From the NCBI RefSeq assembly GCF_001598295.1, contig NZ_BCYR01000012.1:1-64000 (forward strand): DNA of 64,000 nucleotides, given 5' to 3'. This stretch comes from Klebsiella ornithinolytica NBRC 105727 = ATCC 31898 (GTDB taxonomy: Bacteria > Pseudomonadota > Gammaproteobacteria > Enterobacterales > Enterobacteriaceae). The translations under genes were made by a program, and so were the position numbers. The notes beneath the pieces were generated by a model, which was not told the DNA's origin, did no database searches, and saw only the letters and a program-made list of their open reading frames with translations. The first letter of the stretch is position 1. Every line of letters begins with the position of its first letter. Positions 1 through 10,354 of this stretch are shown here, in pieces.

Positions 1-122
1 TCTCTTTTTTCACCAAATCAGCCCGTGACGTGGCAAAAAATCAGCGTTTTGCTGTTTTAACCAACGAAATAGTCCACCAGATGGCATACTGATACAGATA
101 AAAAGAGAAAGGAACGGCATAT

Positions 123-824
123 ATGTCTTTAAGCGCACAGCAACTGGCGGCACAAAAGAACATCTCCTGGGTATTAGCAGAGAAACTGGCTCAAAAAATC
201 CTGACCGGCGAATACCCGCCGGAAAGTATTCTTCCAGGCGAAATGGAATTGGGGGAACAGTTTGGCGTGAGTCGCACCGCGGTACGCGAAGCGGTTAAGA
301 CGCTTACCGCCAAAGGGATGCTGTTGCCGCGCCCGCGTATCGGCACCCGAGTCATGCCACGCAGTAGCTGGAACTTCCTCGACAAGGAGCTGCTCTCATG
401 GTGGTTAACGGAAGATAACTTTGAAGAGGTGGTGAGCCATTTCCTGGTTATGCGCAGTAGCCTGGAGCCTCAGGCCTGTTTTCTGGCAGCCACCTTCGGT
501 AACGCGGAGCAAAAGGCCGAGCTCAATACCTTAATGGAAGAGATGGGCCAGTTAAAAAAACGCTTTCTGCGCGAACGCTGGATAGAAGTCGATATGGCCT
601 GGCATGAGCACATCTATGAAATGAGCGGAAATCCGTTCCTGATCGCTTTCGCATCTCTGTTTCATTCGGTCTACCACACCTATTTCACCTCTATTACTCA
701 GAACGAAGTGGTTAAGCTGGATCTCCACCAGGCCATTGTCGACGCTATCCAGGATAGCGATGGCCCGCGCGCGCTAAGCGCCTGCCAGACGTTATTGAGC
801 GCACCAAACCATTCAGGCAAGTAA
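123..824 (+). CDS. yieP: GntR/FCD-family transcriptional regulator YieP
   Basis: A 233-residue regulator. An N-terminal winged helix-turn-helix (about residues 15-80, recognition segment GVSRTAVREA at 48-57) precedes an all-helical FCD ligand-binding domain. D157 and H161 in the VDMAWHEH stretch fit the metal or ligand site of FCD proteins. It closely resembles E. coli YieP in length and sequence. The ATG at 123 follows an AAAGGAACGG ribosome binding site. The gene lies 12 bp before hsrA, so the two are probably one transcript. The effector is not evident from the sequence. The 122 bp upstream hold only its leader and promoter region; no clear operator was seen. Confidence 0.93.
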   Translation: MSLSAQQLAAQKNISWVLAEKLAQKILTGEYPPESILPGEMELGEQFGVSRTAVREAVKTLTAKGMLLPRPRIGTRVMPRSSWNFLDKELLSWWLTEDNFEEVVSHFLVMRSSLEPQACFLAATFGNAEQKAELNTLMEEMGQLKKRFLRERWIEVDMAWHEHIYEMSGNPFLIAFASLFHSVYHTYFTSITQNEVVKLDLHQAIVDAIQDSDGPRALSACQTLLSAPNHSGK

Positions 825-836
825 CAAGGGTTCCGC

Positions 837-2234
837 ATGAGCGAAAAAAAAGGGCGCAGTATGGCCGGACTGCCGTGGATTGCAGCCATGGCTTTTTTTA
901 TGCAGGCGCTGGATGCCACCATTCTCAACACCGCCCTTCCCGCCATTGCGCATAGCCTTAACCGTTCACCGCTGGCCATGCAGTCCGCCATCATCAGCTA
1001 CACATTAACGGTCGCTATGCTTATCCCGGTCAGCGGCTGGTTAGCTGACCGCTTCGGCACCCGTAAGGTGTTTATCATTGCCGTCGGCCTGTTTACGCTC
1101 GGATCACTGGCCTGCGCCCTCTCCAGTTCATTAATGGAGCTGGTTATCTTTCGCGTGATTCAGGGGATAGGCGGCGCCATGATGATGCCGGTGGCGCGCC
1201 TGGCATTATTAAGAGCCTACCCGCGCAGCGAACTGCTCCCCGTACTGAACTTCGTCACTATGCCCGGCCTTGTTGGCCCTATTCTTGGGCCGGTGCTCGG
1301 CGGCGTGCTGGTTACCTGGGCCAGCTGGCACTGGATTTTCCTCATTAATATTCCTATCGGCATTATCGGGATACTTTACGCGCGCAAATATATGCCGGAT
1401 TTCACCACCCCGCGCCGGCGTTTCGATACCACCGGTTTTCTGCTGTTTGGATTGAGCCTGGTACTGTTTTCCAGCGGCATCGAACTGTTTGGCGAGAAAA
1501 TCGTCGCAACCTGGATAGCCCTTTCGGTCATTGCCCTCAGCGTCATCCTGCTGCTGGCCTATATCCGCCACGCACGCCGCCACCCGACTCCGCTGATCTC
1601 GCTTTCTTTATTTAAAACGCGCACCTTTTCGGTCGGTATTGCCGGTAATCTGGCGACGCGTCTGGGAACAGGCTGCGTGCCGTTTCTGATGCCCTTGATG
1701 TTGCAGGTCGGTTTTGGCTATCCGGCGATCGTCGCAGGCTGCATGATAGCCCCCACCGCCATCGGGTCGATTATCGCGAAATCGACCGTGACGCAGATTT
1801 TACGCTGGCTCGGCTATCGGAAAACCCTGGTCGGCGTCACCATTTTTATCGGACTGATGATTGCCCAGTTCTCATTCCAGTCTCCGGCAATGCCTGTCTG
1901 GATGCTCTTGCTACCGCTGTTTGTGCTGGGGATGGCGATGTCTACCCAGTTCACATCGATGAATACCATCACGCTGGCCGATTTGACCGATGATAACGCC
2001 AGCAGCGGCAATAGCCTGCTGGCCGTGACGCAGCAGCTATCCATTAGCCTCGGCGTCGCCATTAGCGCCGCAGTGCTACGTTTTTATGAAGGGTTCGACA
2101 GCGCCAGTACCGTTGAGCAGTTCCACTATACCTTTATTACGATGGGGGCGATTACCGTGGTTTCGGCGCTGACATTTATGCTGTTAAGAGCGAAAGACGG
2201 CCGCAACCTGATTAAGGAGCGGCACAAGCGTTAG
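837..2234 (+). CDS. hsrA: MFS transporter HsrA (DHA2 type, 14 membrane spans)
   Basis: A 465-residue inner-membrane carrier of the major facilitator superfamily. It shows the DHA2 hallmark [11 protein letters not shown] at 25-35, motif A ([11 protein letters not shown], 67-77) after TM2, and an RVIQGIGGA stretch. Hydrophobic segments fit about 14 spans, as in drug:proton antiporters. It matches E. coli HsrA (YieO) in length and neighbourhood. The physiological substrate is unknown. The gene follows yieP closely, and its TAG stop overlaps the rbsR stop from the other strand by 4 bp, so the two transcripts collide with no terminator between them. Confidence 0.92.
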   Translation: MSEKKGRSMAGLPWIAAMAFFMQALDATILNTALPAIAHSLNRSPLAMQSAIISYTLTVAMLIPVSGWLADRFGTRKVFIIAVGLFTLGSLACALSSSLMELVIFRVIQGIGGAMMMPVARLALLRAYPRSELLPVLNFVTMPGLVGPILGPVLGGVLVTWASWHWIFLINIPIGIIGILYARKYMPDFTTPRRRFDTTGFLLFGLSLVLFSSGIELFGEKIVATWIALSVIALSVILLLAYIRHARRHPTPLISLSLFKTRTFSVGIAGNLATRLGTGCVPFLMPLMLQVGFGYPAIVAGCMIAPTAIGSIIAKSTVTQILRWLGYRKTLVGVTIFIGLMIAQFSFQSPAMPVWMLLLPLFVLGMAMSTQFTSMNTITLADLTDDNASSGNSLLAVTQQLSISLGVAISAAVLRFYEGFDSASTVEQFHYTFITMGAITVVSALTFMLLRAKDGRNLIKERHKR

Positions 2235-3223
2235 ACGGAGCCGCGAACGACCAGTTCCGGGGTGAGCTGAACGCGCTGCTGCTTCTGACCCGGATCGGCC
2301 ATGCGATGAATCAGCACATCGATGGCCAGTTCGCCCAGTTCATCTTTCGGCTGATGGATAGTGGTCAGCGGCGGCGTCATATAGCGCGCCAGTTCGATAT
2401 CGTCATACCCCACCAGCGCCATATCCTGCGGAATTCGTAACCCGGCCTGATACAGCGATTGATAGGCCCCAACGGCCATCGCGTCGTTGCCGACGAACAC
2501 CGCCTGCGGCCGCTCGGGTAAGGCGAGCAGCTTTTGCATAGCGCTAAATCCGCCGCCAAATTCGAAATCACTGGTAATGACATAACCTTCCATCACCGGA
2601 AGCCCGGCGCGCGCCATTGCCGCGTGATATCCCTCCAGGCGCAGGCGCGACGGCGTTTTATCCAGCGGCCCGGCAATGCAGGCCACGCGGGTATATCCTT
2701 TATCAATCAGATATTGGGTTGCCATATCGCCGCCCAGCAGCGAATTGTCCTGAATCAGATCGCTATCGCCGTCGAACGGCGCCCAGTCCATCATCACCGT
2801 AGGGACTGACGGGTAGCGCTGCATAATTTCCGGTGAAGGTTGATGCGTTTCGGTACACAGCAGCAGCAGACCGTCGACGCGTTTTTGCATCAGCGTCTCA
2901 AGATTGCGGTTCATACGCTGCTCATCGCCTTCGGTATTACACAGCACCAGACTATAACCACGCTCAAAACAGCTGCGCTCCACGCCGCGCACCAGTTCCG
3001 AATAAAACGGATTGGTACTGGCGGTGATCAGCATGCCAATGGTCCGGGTCTGGTTTAATTTGAGGCTACGCGCCAGCGCAGACGGCGCATAGTTAAGGTT
3101 TTTAATCGCCGCATCAACTTTGGCGGTAATCGCCTCGCTGACGAAGCGATCTTTATTAATGACGTGAGAAACTGTTGAAGTGGAAACGCCCGCCTCGCGG
3201 GCTACATCCTTCATGGTAGCCAA
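2231..3223 (-). CDS. rbsR: Ribose operon repressor RbsR (LacI family)
   Basis: A 330-residue LacI/GalR repressor. The N-terminal HTH ([20 protein letters not shown], about residues 4-23) and hinge helix (about 49-57) lead into a periplasmic-binding-protein-like core that senses D-ribose in E. coli. It is the last gene of rbsDACBKR, starting 3 bp after the rbsK stop, so it is made from the operon it controls. Two sites resembling its operator lie upstream of rbsD. In E. coli RbsR also affects purine genes; nothing here tests that. Confidence 0.96.
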   Translation of the reverse strand: MATMKDVAREAGVSTSTVSHVINKDRFVSEAITAKVDAAIKNLNYAPSALARSLKLNQTRTIGMLITASTNPFYSELVRGVERSCFERGYSLVLCNTEGDEQRMNRNLETLMQKRVDGLLLLCTETHQPSPEIMQRYPSVPTVMMDWAPFDGDSDLIQDNSLLGGDMATQYLIDKGYTRVACIAGPLDKTPSRLRLEGYHAAMARAGLPVMEGYVITSDFEFGGGFSAMQKLLALPERPQAVFVGNDAMAVGAYQSLYQAGLRIPQDMALVGYDDIELARYMTPPLTTIHQPKDELGELAIDVLIHRMADPGQKQQRVQLTPELVVRGSV

Positions 3224-3226
3224 ACG

Positions 3227-4156
3227 TTACCCCTGTTGACGTAAAAACTCGTCGATTTCTTCGCGCCATGGTACGGAAGGCTGTGCACCTTTGCGGGTAA
3301 CGGCAATCGCTGCCGCGGCATGGGCAAAACGGATCGCTTCGTCCAGCGCGGTTCCTTCCAGTAAGGCCGTCACAAAGGCGCCATTAAAGGTATCGCCAGC
3401 GGCAATGGTATCGACGGCCTGAACTTTAAAACCGGGAACCCGACGGCCTTGACCGTCATGGCTGACCCATACTCCCCGGCTGCCAAGCGTAATCATCACG
3501 ATACCAATGCCTTTTTCATGCAGCACACGGGCAGCTTTAGCCGCATCGTCATCGTTTTCAACGCGGATGCCGGTCAGCTTCTCTGCTTCGGTTTCGTTAG
3601 GCGTAATAATATCTATCAGCGAAAGCAACTCATCTGGCAGGTCGCGCGCCGGTGCCGGGTTGAGCACAACGGTGGTCTGATGCTGATGGGCGATTTTTGC
3701 CGCCGCCAGCACGCTTTCCAGCGGTGACTCCAGCTGCATCAGCAGCGCCTGAGCACCCGCAATACGCGCTTTTTCCGCCTCAACCTGCTCGACAGAGAGC
3801 GCGGCGTTAGCTCCGGCATGAATACCGATGACATTCTCACCTTCGGCGTTAACAAAAATCAGCGCCACGCCGGTCGATTGAGCGTTGACCGCACGCACCG
3901 GCGCAACATCGATACGATCGCGCTCCAGCTGGCGGCGAACGCGTTCGCCGATATCGTCATCACCGGTACAGGCAATAAACGCAATATCCGCGCCGCTTCG
4001 CCCGGCGGCGACGGCCTGGTTAGCCCCTTTACCGCCGAAAGCCACCTGATAATGATGACCGGTGACGGTTTCGCCCGGCATCGGGAAAGATTCAAGGTTA
4101 AGAATGTGATCGGCATTGATGCTGCCAAGGACGACAAGTTTGCCTGCGGTTTTCAT
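3227..4156 (-). CDS. rbsK: Ribokinase
   Basis: A 309-residue PfkB-family kinase that makes D-ribose 5-phosphate from ribose and ATP in the cytoplasm. The signatures are the glycine-rich GGKGANQA at 41-48 and the C-terminal motif IAAGDTFNGA at 251-260 with the catalytic base at D255, the same number as in E. coli RbsK. It is separated from rbsB by 102 bp carrying a strong hairpin and is followed closely by rbsR. It feeds imported ribose into the pentose phosphate pathway. Confidence 0.97.
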   Translation of the reverse strand: MKTAGKLVVLGSINADHILNLESFPMPGETVTGHHYQVAFGGKGANQAVAAGRSGADIAFIACTGDDDIGERVRRQLERDRIDVAPVRAVNAQSTGVALIFVNAEGENVIGIHAGANAALSVEQVEAEKARIAGAQALLMQLESPLESVLAAAKIAHQHQTTVVLNPAPARDLPDELLSLIDIITPNETEAEKLTGIRVENDDDAAKAARVLHEKGIGIVMITLGSRGVWVSHDGQGRRVPGFKVQAVDTIAAGDTFNGAFVTALLEGTALDEAIRFAHAAAAIAVTRKGAQPSVPWREEIDEFLRQQG

Positions 4157-4176
4157 TATTTCTGTTCCCGGGAAAG

Positions 4177-4201
4177 CGCGCCACCGGACTCCGGTGGCGC
4201 A
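4177..4201 (-). repeat. rbsB-rbsK intercistronic hairpin
   Basis: A perfect 10-bp inverted repeat (GCGCCACCGG / CCGGTGGCGC) with a 3-nt loop lies between rbsB and rbsK. No T-tract follows it in the rbs direction, so it is unlikely to be a full terminator. It fits an RNA-stabilising or processing hairpin protecting the upstream rbsB message, which needs higher expression than rbsK. That role is inferred. Confidence 0.6.
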
Positions 4202-4258
4202 TGCCCTGCTTTTCTTTTTTATATTGTCCCTCGGATCGTTTCCGAGCCGAATCGCATA

Positions 4259-5149
4259 TTACTGCTTAATGACCAGCTTCAGCTCAACCGGATAGCTGGC
4301 ATCCACTTTCTCACCCTTCAGCACTTTATCAGCAGTCTCCACGCCTTTCACGCCGATCTGCTCTGGCAACTGAGCGATGGTCGCTGCCAGTTTGCCACTA
4401 TTTACGGCTTTTTCGCCATCCGGAGTACCGTCAAATCCAACCACCATCACATCGGATTTGCCTGCCGTTTGTAGTGCGCGCAGCGCACCCAGCGCCATTT
4501 CATCGTTCTGCGCAAATACCGCTTTCACATCAGGATGGGCGGTCAGCAGGTTCTGCATGACGTTCAGACCTTTGGTCCGGTCGAAGTCCGCCGGCTGGCT
4601 GGCCAGCACATTGAATTTGTGCGCGGCAACGGCCTGCTTAAAGCCCTCACCACGTTCACGAGCCGCGGAGGTCCCTGCAATACCCTGCAGTTCAATCACT
4701 TTCGCGCCTTCACCGGCTTTCTTCGCAATGTAGTCGCCGGCCATCTTACCGCCCAGCACGTTATCAGACGCGATATGGCTGACAACGTCGCCTTTCGAAG
4801 CCTGACGGTCGAGGGTAATCACCGGGATCTTCGCCTGGTTAGCCATCTTCACGGCGTTACCTACTGCATCAGAATCGGTAGGGTTAATCAGTAGCAGCTT
4901 CGCGCCACGTACCGTTAAATCCTGCACGTTCGCCAGCTCTTTCGCCGGGTTGTTCTGCGAATCCAGTACGACAAGGTTGTAACCCAGTTTGTCAGCTTCT
5001 TTCTGCGCCCCCTCTTTCAGAGAAACAAAGAACGGGTTATTCAGAGTAGAGATCACCAGGGCGATAGTGTCTTTGGCCATCGCGTTGGCGCTGACGGTTG
5101 CGCTGAGAGCCACAGCAGAGACCAGGGTCGCCAGTTTTTTCATATTCAT
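4259..5149 (-). CDS. rbsB: D-ribose periplasmic binding protein
   Basis: A 296-residue type-I periplasmic binding protein. The signal peptide runs to about A25, with a likely cut after the AMA motif before KDTIAL. The mature part has the two-lobed sugar-binding fold that opens with [14 protein letters not shown]. It delivers ribose to the RbsA/RbsC transporter and, in E. coli, to the Trg chemoreceptor. It is the fourth gene of rbsDACBKR, and the hairpin after it probably raises its mRNA stability. Confidence 0.97.
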   Translation of the reverse strand: MNMKKLATLVSAVALSATVSANAMAKDTIALVISTLNNPFFVSLKEGAQKEADKLGYNLVVLDSQNNPAKELANVQDLTVRGAKLLLINPTDSDAVGNAVKMANQAKIPVITLDRQASKGDVVSHIASDNVLGGKMAGDYIAKKAGEGAKVIELQGIAGTSAARERGEGFKQAVAAHKFNVLASQPADFDRTKGLNVMQNLLTAHPDVKAVFAQNDEMALGALRALQTAGKSDVMVVGFDGTPDGEKAVNSGKLAATIAQLPEQIGVKGVETADKVLKGEKVDASYPVELKLVIKQ

Positions 5150-5176
5150 AGTTAAGATGTCCTGTAGAGTTCTTAG

Positions 5177-6142
5177 TTACTGCTTTTTGTTGTCTACCAG
5201 CACCGCCAGCAAAATTACCACCGCTTTCACGATCATCTGGTAATAGGATGAAACGCCTAATAGATTCAAACCGTTGTTCAGGAAGCCAAGGATCAACGCA
5301 CCAATCAAGGTACCGACAATACGGCCTTTACCACCCGCCAGACTGGTGCCGCCGAGCACGACCGCCGCGATAGCATCCAGTTCATAGCCGGTCCCCGCCG
5401 TCGGCTGCGCGGAAGAGAGACGCGCCACTTCGATAATCCCCGCCAGCGAAGCCAGCAGGCCGCATAACGAATAGACGATGATTTTTACTTTATTGACGCT
5501 GATGCCGGATAAGCGAGTTGCCGCCTCGTTACCGCCCAGCGCATAAATATAACGACCCAGCCGCGTATGGTGCAGCATGTACCAGGCCGCCAGAAAGACG
5601 ATTGCCATAATCCACACCGGCGTCGGAACCCCTAACGGGCGCCCGATACCAAACCAGCCAAACAGGTCGGCGTTATCAGTAAACCCGGTGTTCACCGGAC
5701 TACCGTTGGTGTAGACCATCGTCACCCCGCGCAGGAGCAACATCATCACCAGGGTAGCGATAAAGGCCTGAACACGCCCTTTCGCCACAATCACGCCGGT
5801 CACTGCGCCAATTGCCGCGCCTAAAGCAAGCGCCGCGGCAATCGCCACCAGCGCATTAACCTCCAGCCCCACAATCGATGCCGCAACCGCGCCGGTCAGC
5901 GCCAGCAGGGAGCCGACGGACAGGTCGATCCCCGAGGTCAGAATGACCAGCGTCATTCCGACGGCCATAATGGCGTTGACCGACGTCTGCTGCAGAATAT
6001 TGAAGAGGTTATTAACGGTAAAAAAGTTGGGGCTCATGGTCGAAACAATCGCTATCAGCACCAGCAGGGCAATCAACGACTTTTGCTCCATCAGCCATGC
6101 TTTTGTGAAATAGCGGCGACCAGTAACAGCCTGGGTTGTCAT
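5177..6142 (-). CDS. rbsC: Ribose ABC transporter permease
   Basis: A 321-residue polytopic inner-membrane protein of the BPD_transp_2 family. Long hydrophobic segments are consistent with 8-10 spans, and the SGIDLSVGSLLALTGA stretch is typical of sugar-type permeases. It forms the ribose channel with the RbsA ATPase. It starts 5 bp after rbsA, so translational coupling is likely. Length and sequence match E. coli RbsC. Confidence 0.97.
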   Translation of the reverse strand: MTTQAVTGRRYFTKAWLMEQKSLIALLVLIAIVSTMSPNFFTVNNLFNILQQTSVNAIMAVGMTLVILTSGIDLSVGSLLALTGAVAASIVGLEVNALVAIAAALALGAAIGAVTGVIVAKGRVQAFIATLVMMLLLRGVTMVYTNGSPVNTGFTDNADLFGWFGIGRPLGVPTPVWIMAIVFLAAWYMLHHTRLGRYIYALGGNEAATRLSGISVNKVKIIVYSLCGLLASLAGIIEVARLSSAQPTAGTGYELDAIAAVVLGGTSLAGGKGRIVGTLIGALILGFLNNGLNLLGVSSYYQMIVKAVVILLAVLVDNKKQ

Positions 6143-6147
6143 CTTTT

Positions 6148-7653
6148 TTACTCCTGATTCACACGGTTAAGCTTGCCCACAGCGGCAGCCATCAATACTT
6201 CCTGGGTGGCCTGCTCGCGTGTGAACTCACCGCCGAGATGCCCTTCATGCATCACGATGATGCGATCGCTCATGCCCAGCACTTCCGGCATCTCCGAAGA
6301 GACCAGAATGATGCTCAGACCATCGGCTTTAAACTGGTTGATCAGCTGATAGATCTCTTTCTTCGCCCCCACGTCCACGCCGCGGGTCGGTTCATCAAGG
6401 ATCAGCACCTTCGGCCGCGTCATCAGCCCGCGGGCGATGGCCACTTTTTGCTGGTTACCGCCGGAGAGCAGACCTATTGCCTGTTCCATTGACGGCGTTT
6501 TCACATTGAACAGGCGGATAAAATCGCTCACCGCCTGCTGCTCATCTTTGTGTTTCAGGCGGCCACCAGCATGGCTGAAATAGCGCAGTGCCGTTAACGA
6601 CATGTTTTCTTTCACCGACATACCGAGCACTAAGCCATCGCGCTTGCGGTCTTCGGAAATATAGACAATCCCGTTTGCCAGACCATCCTGAGGGGAACGG
6701 GTCACCACTTCATGGCCGTCGAGCGTGACGGAACCGCTGGTGCGCGGCAGCGCGCCGTACAGCACCTTCATCAACTCCGTGCGTCCGGCCCCCATCAGCC
6801 CGGCGACGCCGAGAATTTCGCCCTGACGAAGGGAAAAGGTCACATTTTCAACGCCCGGTCCGCACAGATTGTCCACCTTCAGACGAACCGTACCGGGCGC
6901 TTTATCCAGGTGCGGGTACTGATCTTCCAGCTTGCGGCCAACCATCATTTCGATCAGCAGATCTTCATTCAGACTGGCTACCTCGCGCTCGGCGATAAAC
7001 TGCCCGTCGCGAAAGACCGTCACATCATCGCAAATCTCGAAGATCTCTTTCATACGGTGAGAGATATAGACAATTCCGCGCCCCTGCGCTTTCAGCTCGC
7101 GGATGACGCGGAACAGAGATTCCGTTTCGGTATCGGTCAATGCGTCCGTTGGTTCATCCATAATGATGACCTTCGACTCAAAGCTCAGCACCTTGGCGAT
7201 TTCAACCATCTGCTGATCGCCAATCGACAGATCGCCCACCAGCTTCTGGCTGTTAAAGCGTAAATTCAGCTTTGCCAGCAGTTTGTCGGCTTCGGCATAC
7301 ATTGTTTTCCAGTCGATTTTGCCAAACCGGTTCACGAACTCACGACCGAGAAAAATGTTTTCCGCGATCGTCAGCTGTGGGATCAGATTGAGTTCCTGGT
7401 GAATAATGCCGATACCGGCTTCCTGGGAGGATTTCGGTCCGTTGAAGGTGATCTCTTTGCCGAGCCACAACAGCGAGCCGGCATCGCGGGTATAGATCCC
7501 GGTCAGCACCTTCATCATGGTGGATTTGCCGGCGCCGTTTTCGCCGACCAGCGCCATCACGCGGCCAGCATAGACATTGAGCGAGGCGCCGGAGAGCGCC
7601 TTAACGCCAGGGAACGCTTTATCGATCCCTTTTAATTGCAATAAGGCTTCCAT
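6148..7653 (-). CDS. rbsA: Ribose ABC transporter ATP-binding protein (two ABC domains)
   Basis: A 501-residue fused tandem ATPase. The first domain has Walker A GENGAGKS at 37-44, the signature LSIGDQQ and Walker B VIIMDEPT. In the second the Walker A lysine is replaced (GLMGAGRTE), and the signature is LSGGNQQ with Walker B VLILDEPT. An altered second P-loop is usual for carbohydrate CUT2 transporters. It powers ribose import through RbsC and lies 10 bp after rbsD. Confidence 0.97.
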   Translation of the reverse strand: MEALLQLKGIDKAFPGVKALSGASLNVYAGRVMALVGENGAGKSTMMKVLTGIYTRDAGSLLWLGKEITFNGPKSSQEAGIGIIHQELNLIPQLTIAENIFLGREFVNRFGKIDWKTMYAEADKLLAKLNLRFNSQKLVGDLSIGDQQMVEIAKVLSFESKVIIMDEPTDALTDTETESLFRVIRELKAQGRGIVYISHRMKEIFEICDDVTVFRDGQFIAEREVASLNEDLLIEMMVGRKLEDQYPHLDKAPGTVRLKVDNLCGPGVENVTFSLRQGEILGVAGLMGAGRTELMKVLYGALPRTSGSVTLDGHEVVTRSPQDGLANGIVYISEDRKRDGLVLGMSVKENMSLTALRYFSHAGGRLKHKDEQQAVSDFIRLFNVKTPSMEQAIGLLSGGNQQKVAIARGLMTRPKVLILDEPTRGVDVGAKKEIYQLINQFKADGLSIILVSSEMPEVLGMSDRIIVMHEGHLGGEFTREQATQEVLMAAAVGKLNRVNQE

Positions 7654-7663
7654 ATCGGCGACC

Positions 7664-8083
7664 TCAGAACGTCACGCCGGCACAGAGAATAACGTTCGCA
7701 TACGGGGAACACTCCCCGCTGCGAATCACCGCCTGACTATCTGCGGTTTGTTTTTTAAACTGCTCATGACTGGTGTAACGAATTTCAATGGTGTTTCCCT
7801 GGTGTTGCTGCAGCAGCTCAAGGTGAGTGAGCAACGTCGTATGGAGCTGCGGATTATGAGTTTTTATCTCTTCCGCCAGGATCGCCGCCTCAACCTGCAT
7901 TTCCGCCGTCACCACCTCCAGAACCTGCATAAAGGAGGGAACGCCCTGGGTTAATGCCATATCGATGCGCGCGCTGCTGCGGGGAACCGGTAAACCGGCA
8001 TCGCAGACCACCAGCGTATCGGTATGACCCAGGCGGGAGATAACCGAAGAAATATCAGCGTTAAGTACGGCGCCTTTTTTCAT
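7664..8083 (-). CDS. rbsD: D-ribose pyranase
   Basis: A 139-residue RbsD/FucU-family enzyme that interconverts beta-pyranose and beta-furanose ribose so that ribokinase receives the furanose form. H20 (RLGHTD) matches the catalytic histidine of the family. The start at 8083 (MKKGAVLN) was chosen over an in-frame ATG at 8125 because it gives the usual 139 residues. The longer start would also place coding sequence over the RbsR operator at 8103-8118. It is the first gene of the rbs operon. Confidence 0.95.
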   Translation of the reverse strand: MKKGAVLNADISSVISRLGHTDTLVVCDAGLPVPRSSARIDMALTQGVPSFMQVLEVVTAEMQVEAAILAEEIKTHNPQLHTTLLTHLELLQQHQGNTIEIRYTSHEQFKKQTADSQAVIRSGECSPYANVILCAGVTF

Positions 8084-8102
8084 TTTTCTCTTTTGCTCCA
8101 TT

Positions 8103-8118
8103 AGCGAAACGTTTCGCT
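8103..8118. promoter_or_regulatory. RbsR operator, promoter-proximal
   Basis: A perfect 16-bp palindrome, AGCGAAACGTTTCGCT, centred 27 bp upstream of the rbsD ATG. It carries the CGAAACGTTTCG core typical of LacI-family RbsR operators. Binding here would block initiation or escape from the rbs promoter. Confidence 0.85.
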
Positions 8119-8182
8119 GTCGCAAGTATTGTCAATACACGCGCGAAAAACCATCACCAGAAGAGAGAAATGTGATCGCCAT

Positions 8183-8194
8183 CGAAACGTTTCG
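8183..8194. promoter_or_regulatory. Second RbsR-like operator upstream of rbs
   Basis: The same 12-bp core, CGAAACGTTTCG, recurs 78 bp further upstream of rbsD (centre to centre). A CRP-like half-site TGTGA at 8171-8175 lies beside it. This could be an auxiliary operator, though the function is inferred from sequence identity to the proximal site. Confidence 0.6.
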
Positions 8195-8233
8195 CAAACG
8201 CCGGGAAGGAAAAGTGAAGCGGGGCAAAAAACC

Positions 8234-8260
8234 AAAAAAAGCCCTTCACGTGGAAGGGCT
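8234..8260 (-). terminator. kup intrinsic terminator
   Basis: A hairpin of AGCCCTTC and GAAGGGCT with a 5-nt loop. In the kup reading direction it is followed directly by a run of seven T residues. It lies 9 bp past the kup stop and separates kup from the rbs operon, which reads the same way. Confidence 0.88.
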
Positions 8261-8268
8261 TCAGAGCA

Positions 8269-10137
8269 TCAGATTTCGACCTGGGTACCGAGTTCAATCA
8301 CCCGGTTTGGCGGGATTTCAAACTGGTCCGGCGCCCTCAGGGCGTTACGCTGCAGCAGGAGGTACAGTTTTCCGCGCAAACGCAGATACCATGGCCGTTT
8401 GCCGATAATCAGCGATTCATGCGACATAAAGAAGGAGGTTTCCATCATCCGGCAGCTCAGGCCTTCCAGCCCGCAGCGGTGGAACACCTCTTCCACGTTT
8501 GGCGTTTCGCGCCAGCCGTAGCTGGCCACCACGCGCCAGAACGACGGTGAGATTTGCTCAATCTGCACCCGGCGGACGTTATGCACATAAGGCGCATCTT
8601 CAGTACGCAGCGTCAGCAGAATCACGCGTTCATGCAGCACCTTGTTGTGCTTCAGGTTATGCAGCAGGGCAAACGGAATCACGTTCAGCGCACGGGACAT
8701 ATATACGGCAGTCCCCGGCACGCGAACCGGCGGTGATTTCTCCAGGGAAGAGATCATCGCTTCCAGAGAGTTACCGTGTTCATGCATCCGACGCAGCAGA
8801 CGGAAACGCTCGCTTTTCCAGGTCGTCATCACGGTGAACATCACCAGACCCAGGGTTAACGGCAGCCAGCCGCCGGAAACAATCTTATCGAGGTTGGCCG
8901 AGAACAGCGGAAAATCAATGCTCATAAAGGCGATCAGGAGCAGCGCGACAACGAACTTATTCCAGCGCCAGTTTTTACGCGCGACCGTAGTGAAGAGAAT
9001 CGTGGTCAACACCATGGTTCCCGTTACCGCGATCCCGTACGCCGCCGCCAGGTTCGAAGAGTGCTCGAAGTTGATAATCACGATCACCACCGAGACATAC
9101 AGCAGCCAGTTGATGAACGGAATATAGATCTGTCCGGACTCCATTTCCGAGGTATGAATAATCCGCATCGGCGACAGATATCCCAGACGAACCGCCTGGC
9201 GAGTCAGCGAGAAGACGCCGGAAATTACCGCCTGCGAGGCGATAACCGTCGCCAGCGCCGCAATGATCAGCATCGGAATCAGCGCCCATTCAGGGGCCAG
9301 CAGGAAGAAGGGGTTTTTGATCGCCTCCGGGTGCTGCAACAGCAGCGCTCCCTGACCGAAGTAGTTCAGCACCAGCGAGGGCAGTACCACCGAGAACCAG
9401 GCCAGGCGAATCGGAAGTTTGCCAAAGTGCCCCATATCCGCATACAGCGCTTCAACACCGGTAATGGACAGCACCACCGCGCCCAGCGCAACAAAAGAGA
9501 CGGTTTTATATTCAAGGAAGAAATGAACCGCCCAGTAAGGGTTTAGCGCCTGCAGCACTTCCGGGTTGGCGATAATGCTGCGCGCGCCCAGTACCGCCAG
9601 CAGCAGGAACCAAATCAGCATAATCGGCGCGAACAGCTTGCCGACCATACTGGTGCCGTGCTTCTGGATAGCAAACAGCAGCGTCAGCACGATAATGGAG
9701 ATGGGGACAATCCAGGTATCCAGATTAGGGGCGATAATTTCCAGCCCTTCAATAGCCGACATGACCGAAATCGCCGGCGTAATCACCACTTCGCCATAGA
9801 AGAAGCTGCCGCCGATCAGGCCAAGAATAACCAGAACCGACGTCATTCGCGCGGACGTATTGCGGCCCGCCAGCGACATCAGCGTCAGGATCCCCCCTTC
9901 ACCGGCGTTATCTGCGCGCATGACGAAGGTGATATATTTGAGTGATACGGTAAAGATCAATAGCCAGAATATTAGCGACAGAAAGCCAAAAACAGCATCA
10001 CGTTCAACGCCAAACCCAAACTGACCAGACAGACATTCCCGAAGTGTATACAGCGGACTGGTACCGATATCTCCGTATACCACGCCGATAGCCGCCAGCG
10101 TTATTGCTGGCAACGATTGCTTATTATCAGTGCTCAT
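8269..10137 (-). CDS. kup: Low-affinity potassium transporter Kup
   Basis: A 622-residue K+:H+ symporter of the KUP/HAK/KT family. The N-terminal part opens with the family motif [15 protein letters not shown] at about 18-32 and contains about 12 hydrophobic spans. A cytoplasmic tail of about 190 residues follows. It imports potassium constitutively, mainly at low pH in E. coli. It is divergent from ravA across 217 bp and has its own terminator. Length equals the E. coli protein. Confidence 0.97.
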   Translation of the reverse strand: MSTDNKQSLPAITLAAIGVVYGDIGTSPLYTLRECLSGQFGFGVERDAVFGFLSLIFWLLIFTVSLKYITFVMRADNAGEGGILTLMSLAGRNTSARMTSVLVILGLIGGSFFYGEVVITPAISVMSAIEGLEIIAPNLDTWIVPISIIVLTLLFAIQKHGTSMVGKLFAPIMLIWFLLLAVLGARSIIANPEVLQALNPYWAVHFFLEYKTVSFVALGAVVLSITGVEALYADMGHFGKLPIRLAWFSVVLPSLVLNYFGQGALLLQHPEAIKNPFFLLAPEWALIPMLIIAALATVIASQAVISGVFSLTRQAVRLGYLSPMRIIHTSEMESGQIYIPFINWLLYVSVVIVIINFEHSSNLAAAYGIAVTGTMVLTTILFTTVARKNWRWNKFVVALLLIAFMSIDFPLFSANLDKIVSGGWLPLTLGLVMFTVMTTWKSERFRLLRRMHEHGNSLEAMISSLEKSPPVRVPGTAVYMSRALNVIPFALLHNLKHNKVLHERVILLTLRTEDAPYVHNVRRVQIEQISPSFWRVVASYGWRETPNVEEVFHRCGLEGLSCRMMETSFFMSHESLIIGKRPWYLRLRGKLYLLLQRNALRAPDQFEIPPNRVIELGTQVEI

Positions 10138-10308
10138 AGACTAGTCTTTTCGTTTATAAAACAAATGTGTGCCTAGTCCCTTGGCCCACAAAAAGCGCAC
10201 AGTATGCACGATTATTTGCTGAATCGTACCCCTAACGAACATCATATTAACCTGACTCAAAGAAAATAAATCGATTCTTCAGGCTATTACCATCCCTAAT
10301 CAAACATC

Positions 10309-10314
10309 TATACT
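10309..10314 (+). promoter_or_regulatory. Candidate ravA -10 element, sigma-S like
   Basis: TATACT preceded by C (CTATACT at 10308-10314) lies 41 bp before the ravA start. This is the stationary-phase sigma-S -10 consensus, and ravA-viaA is known to be sigma-S dependent in E. coli. No clear -35 hexamer accompanies it, which is common for sigma-S promoters. The transcription start is inferred. Confidence 0.5.
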
Positions 10315-10354
10315 CGGATCAATAACGACACATGAAAAAGCACGCAACTCAATT

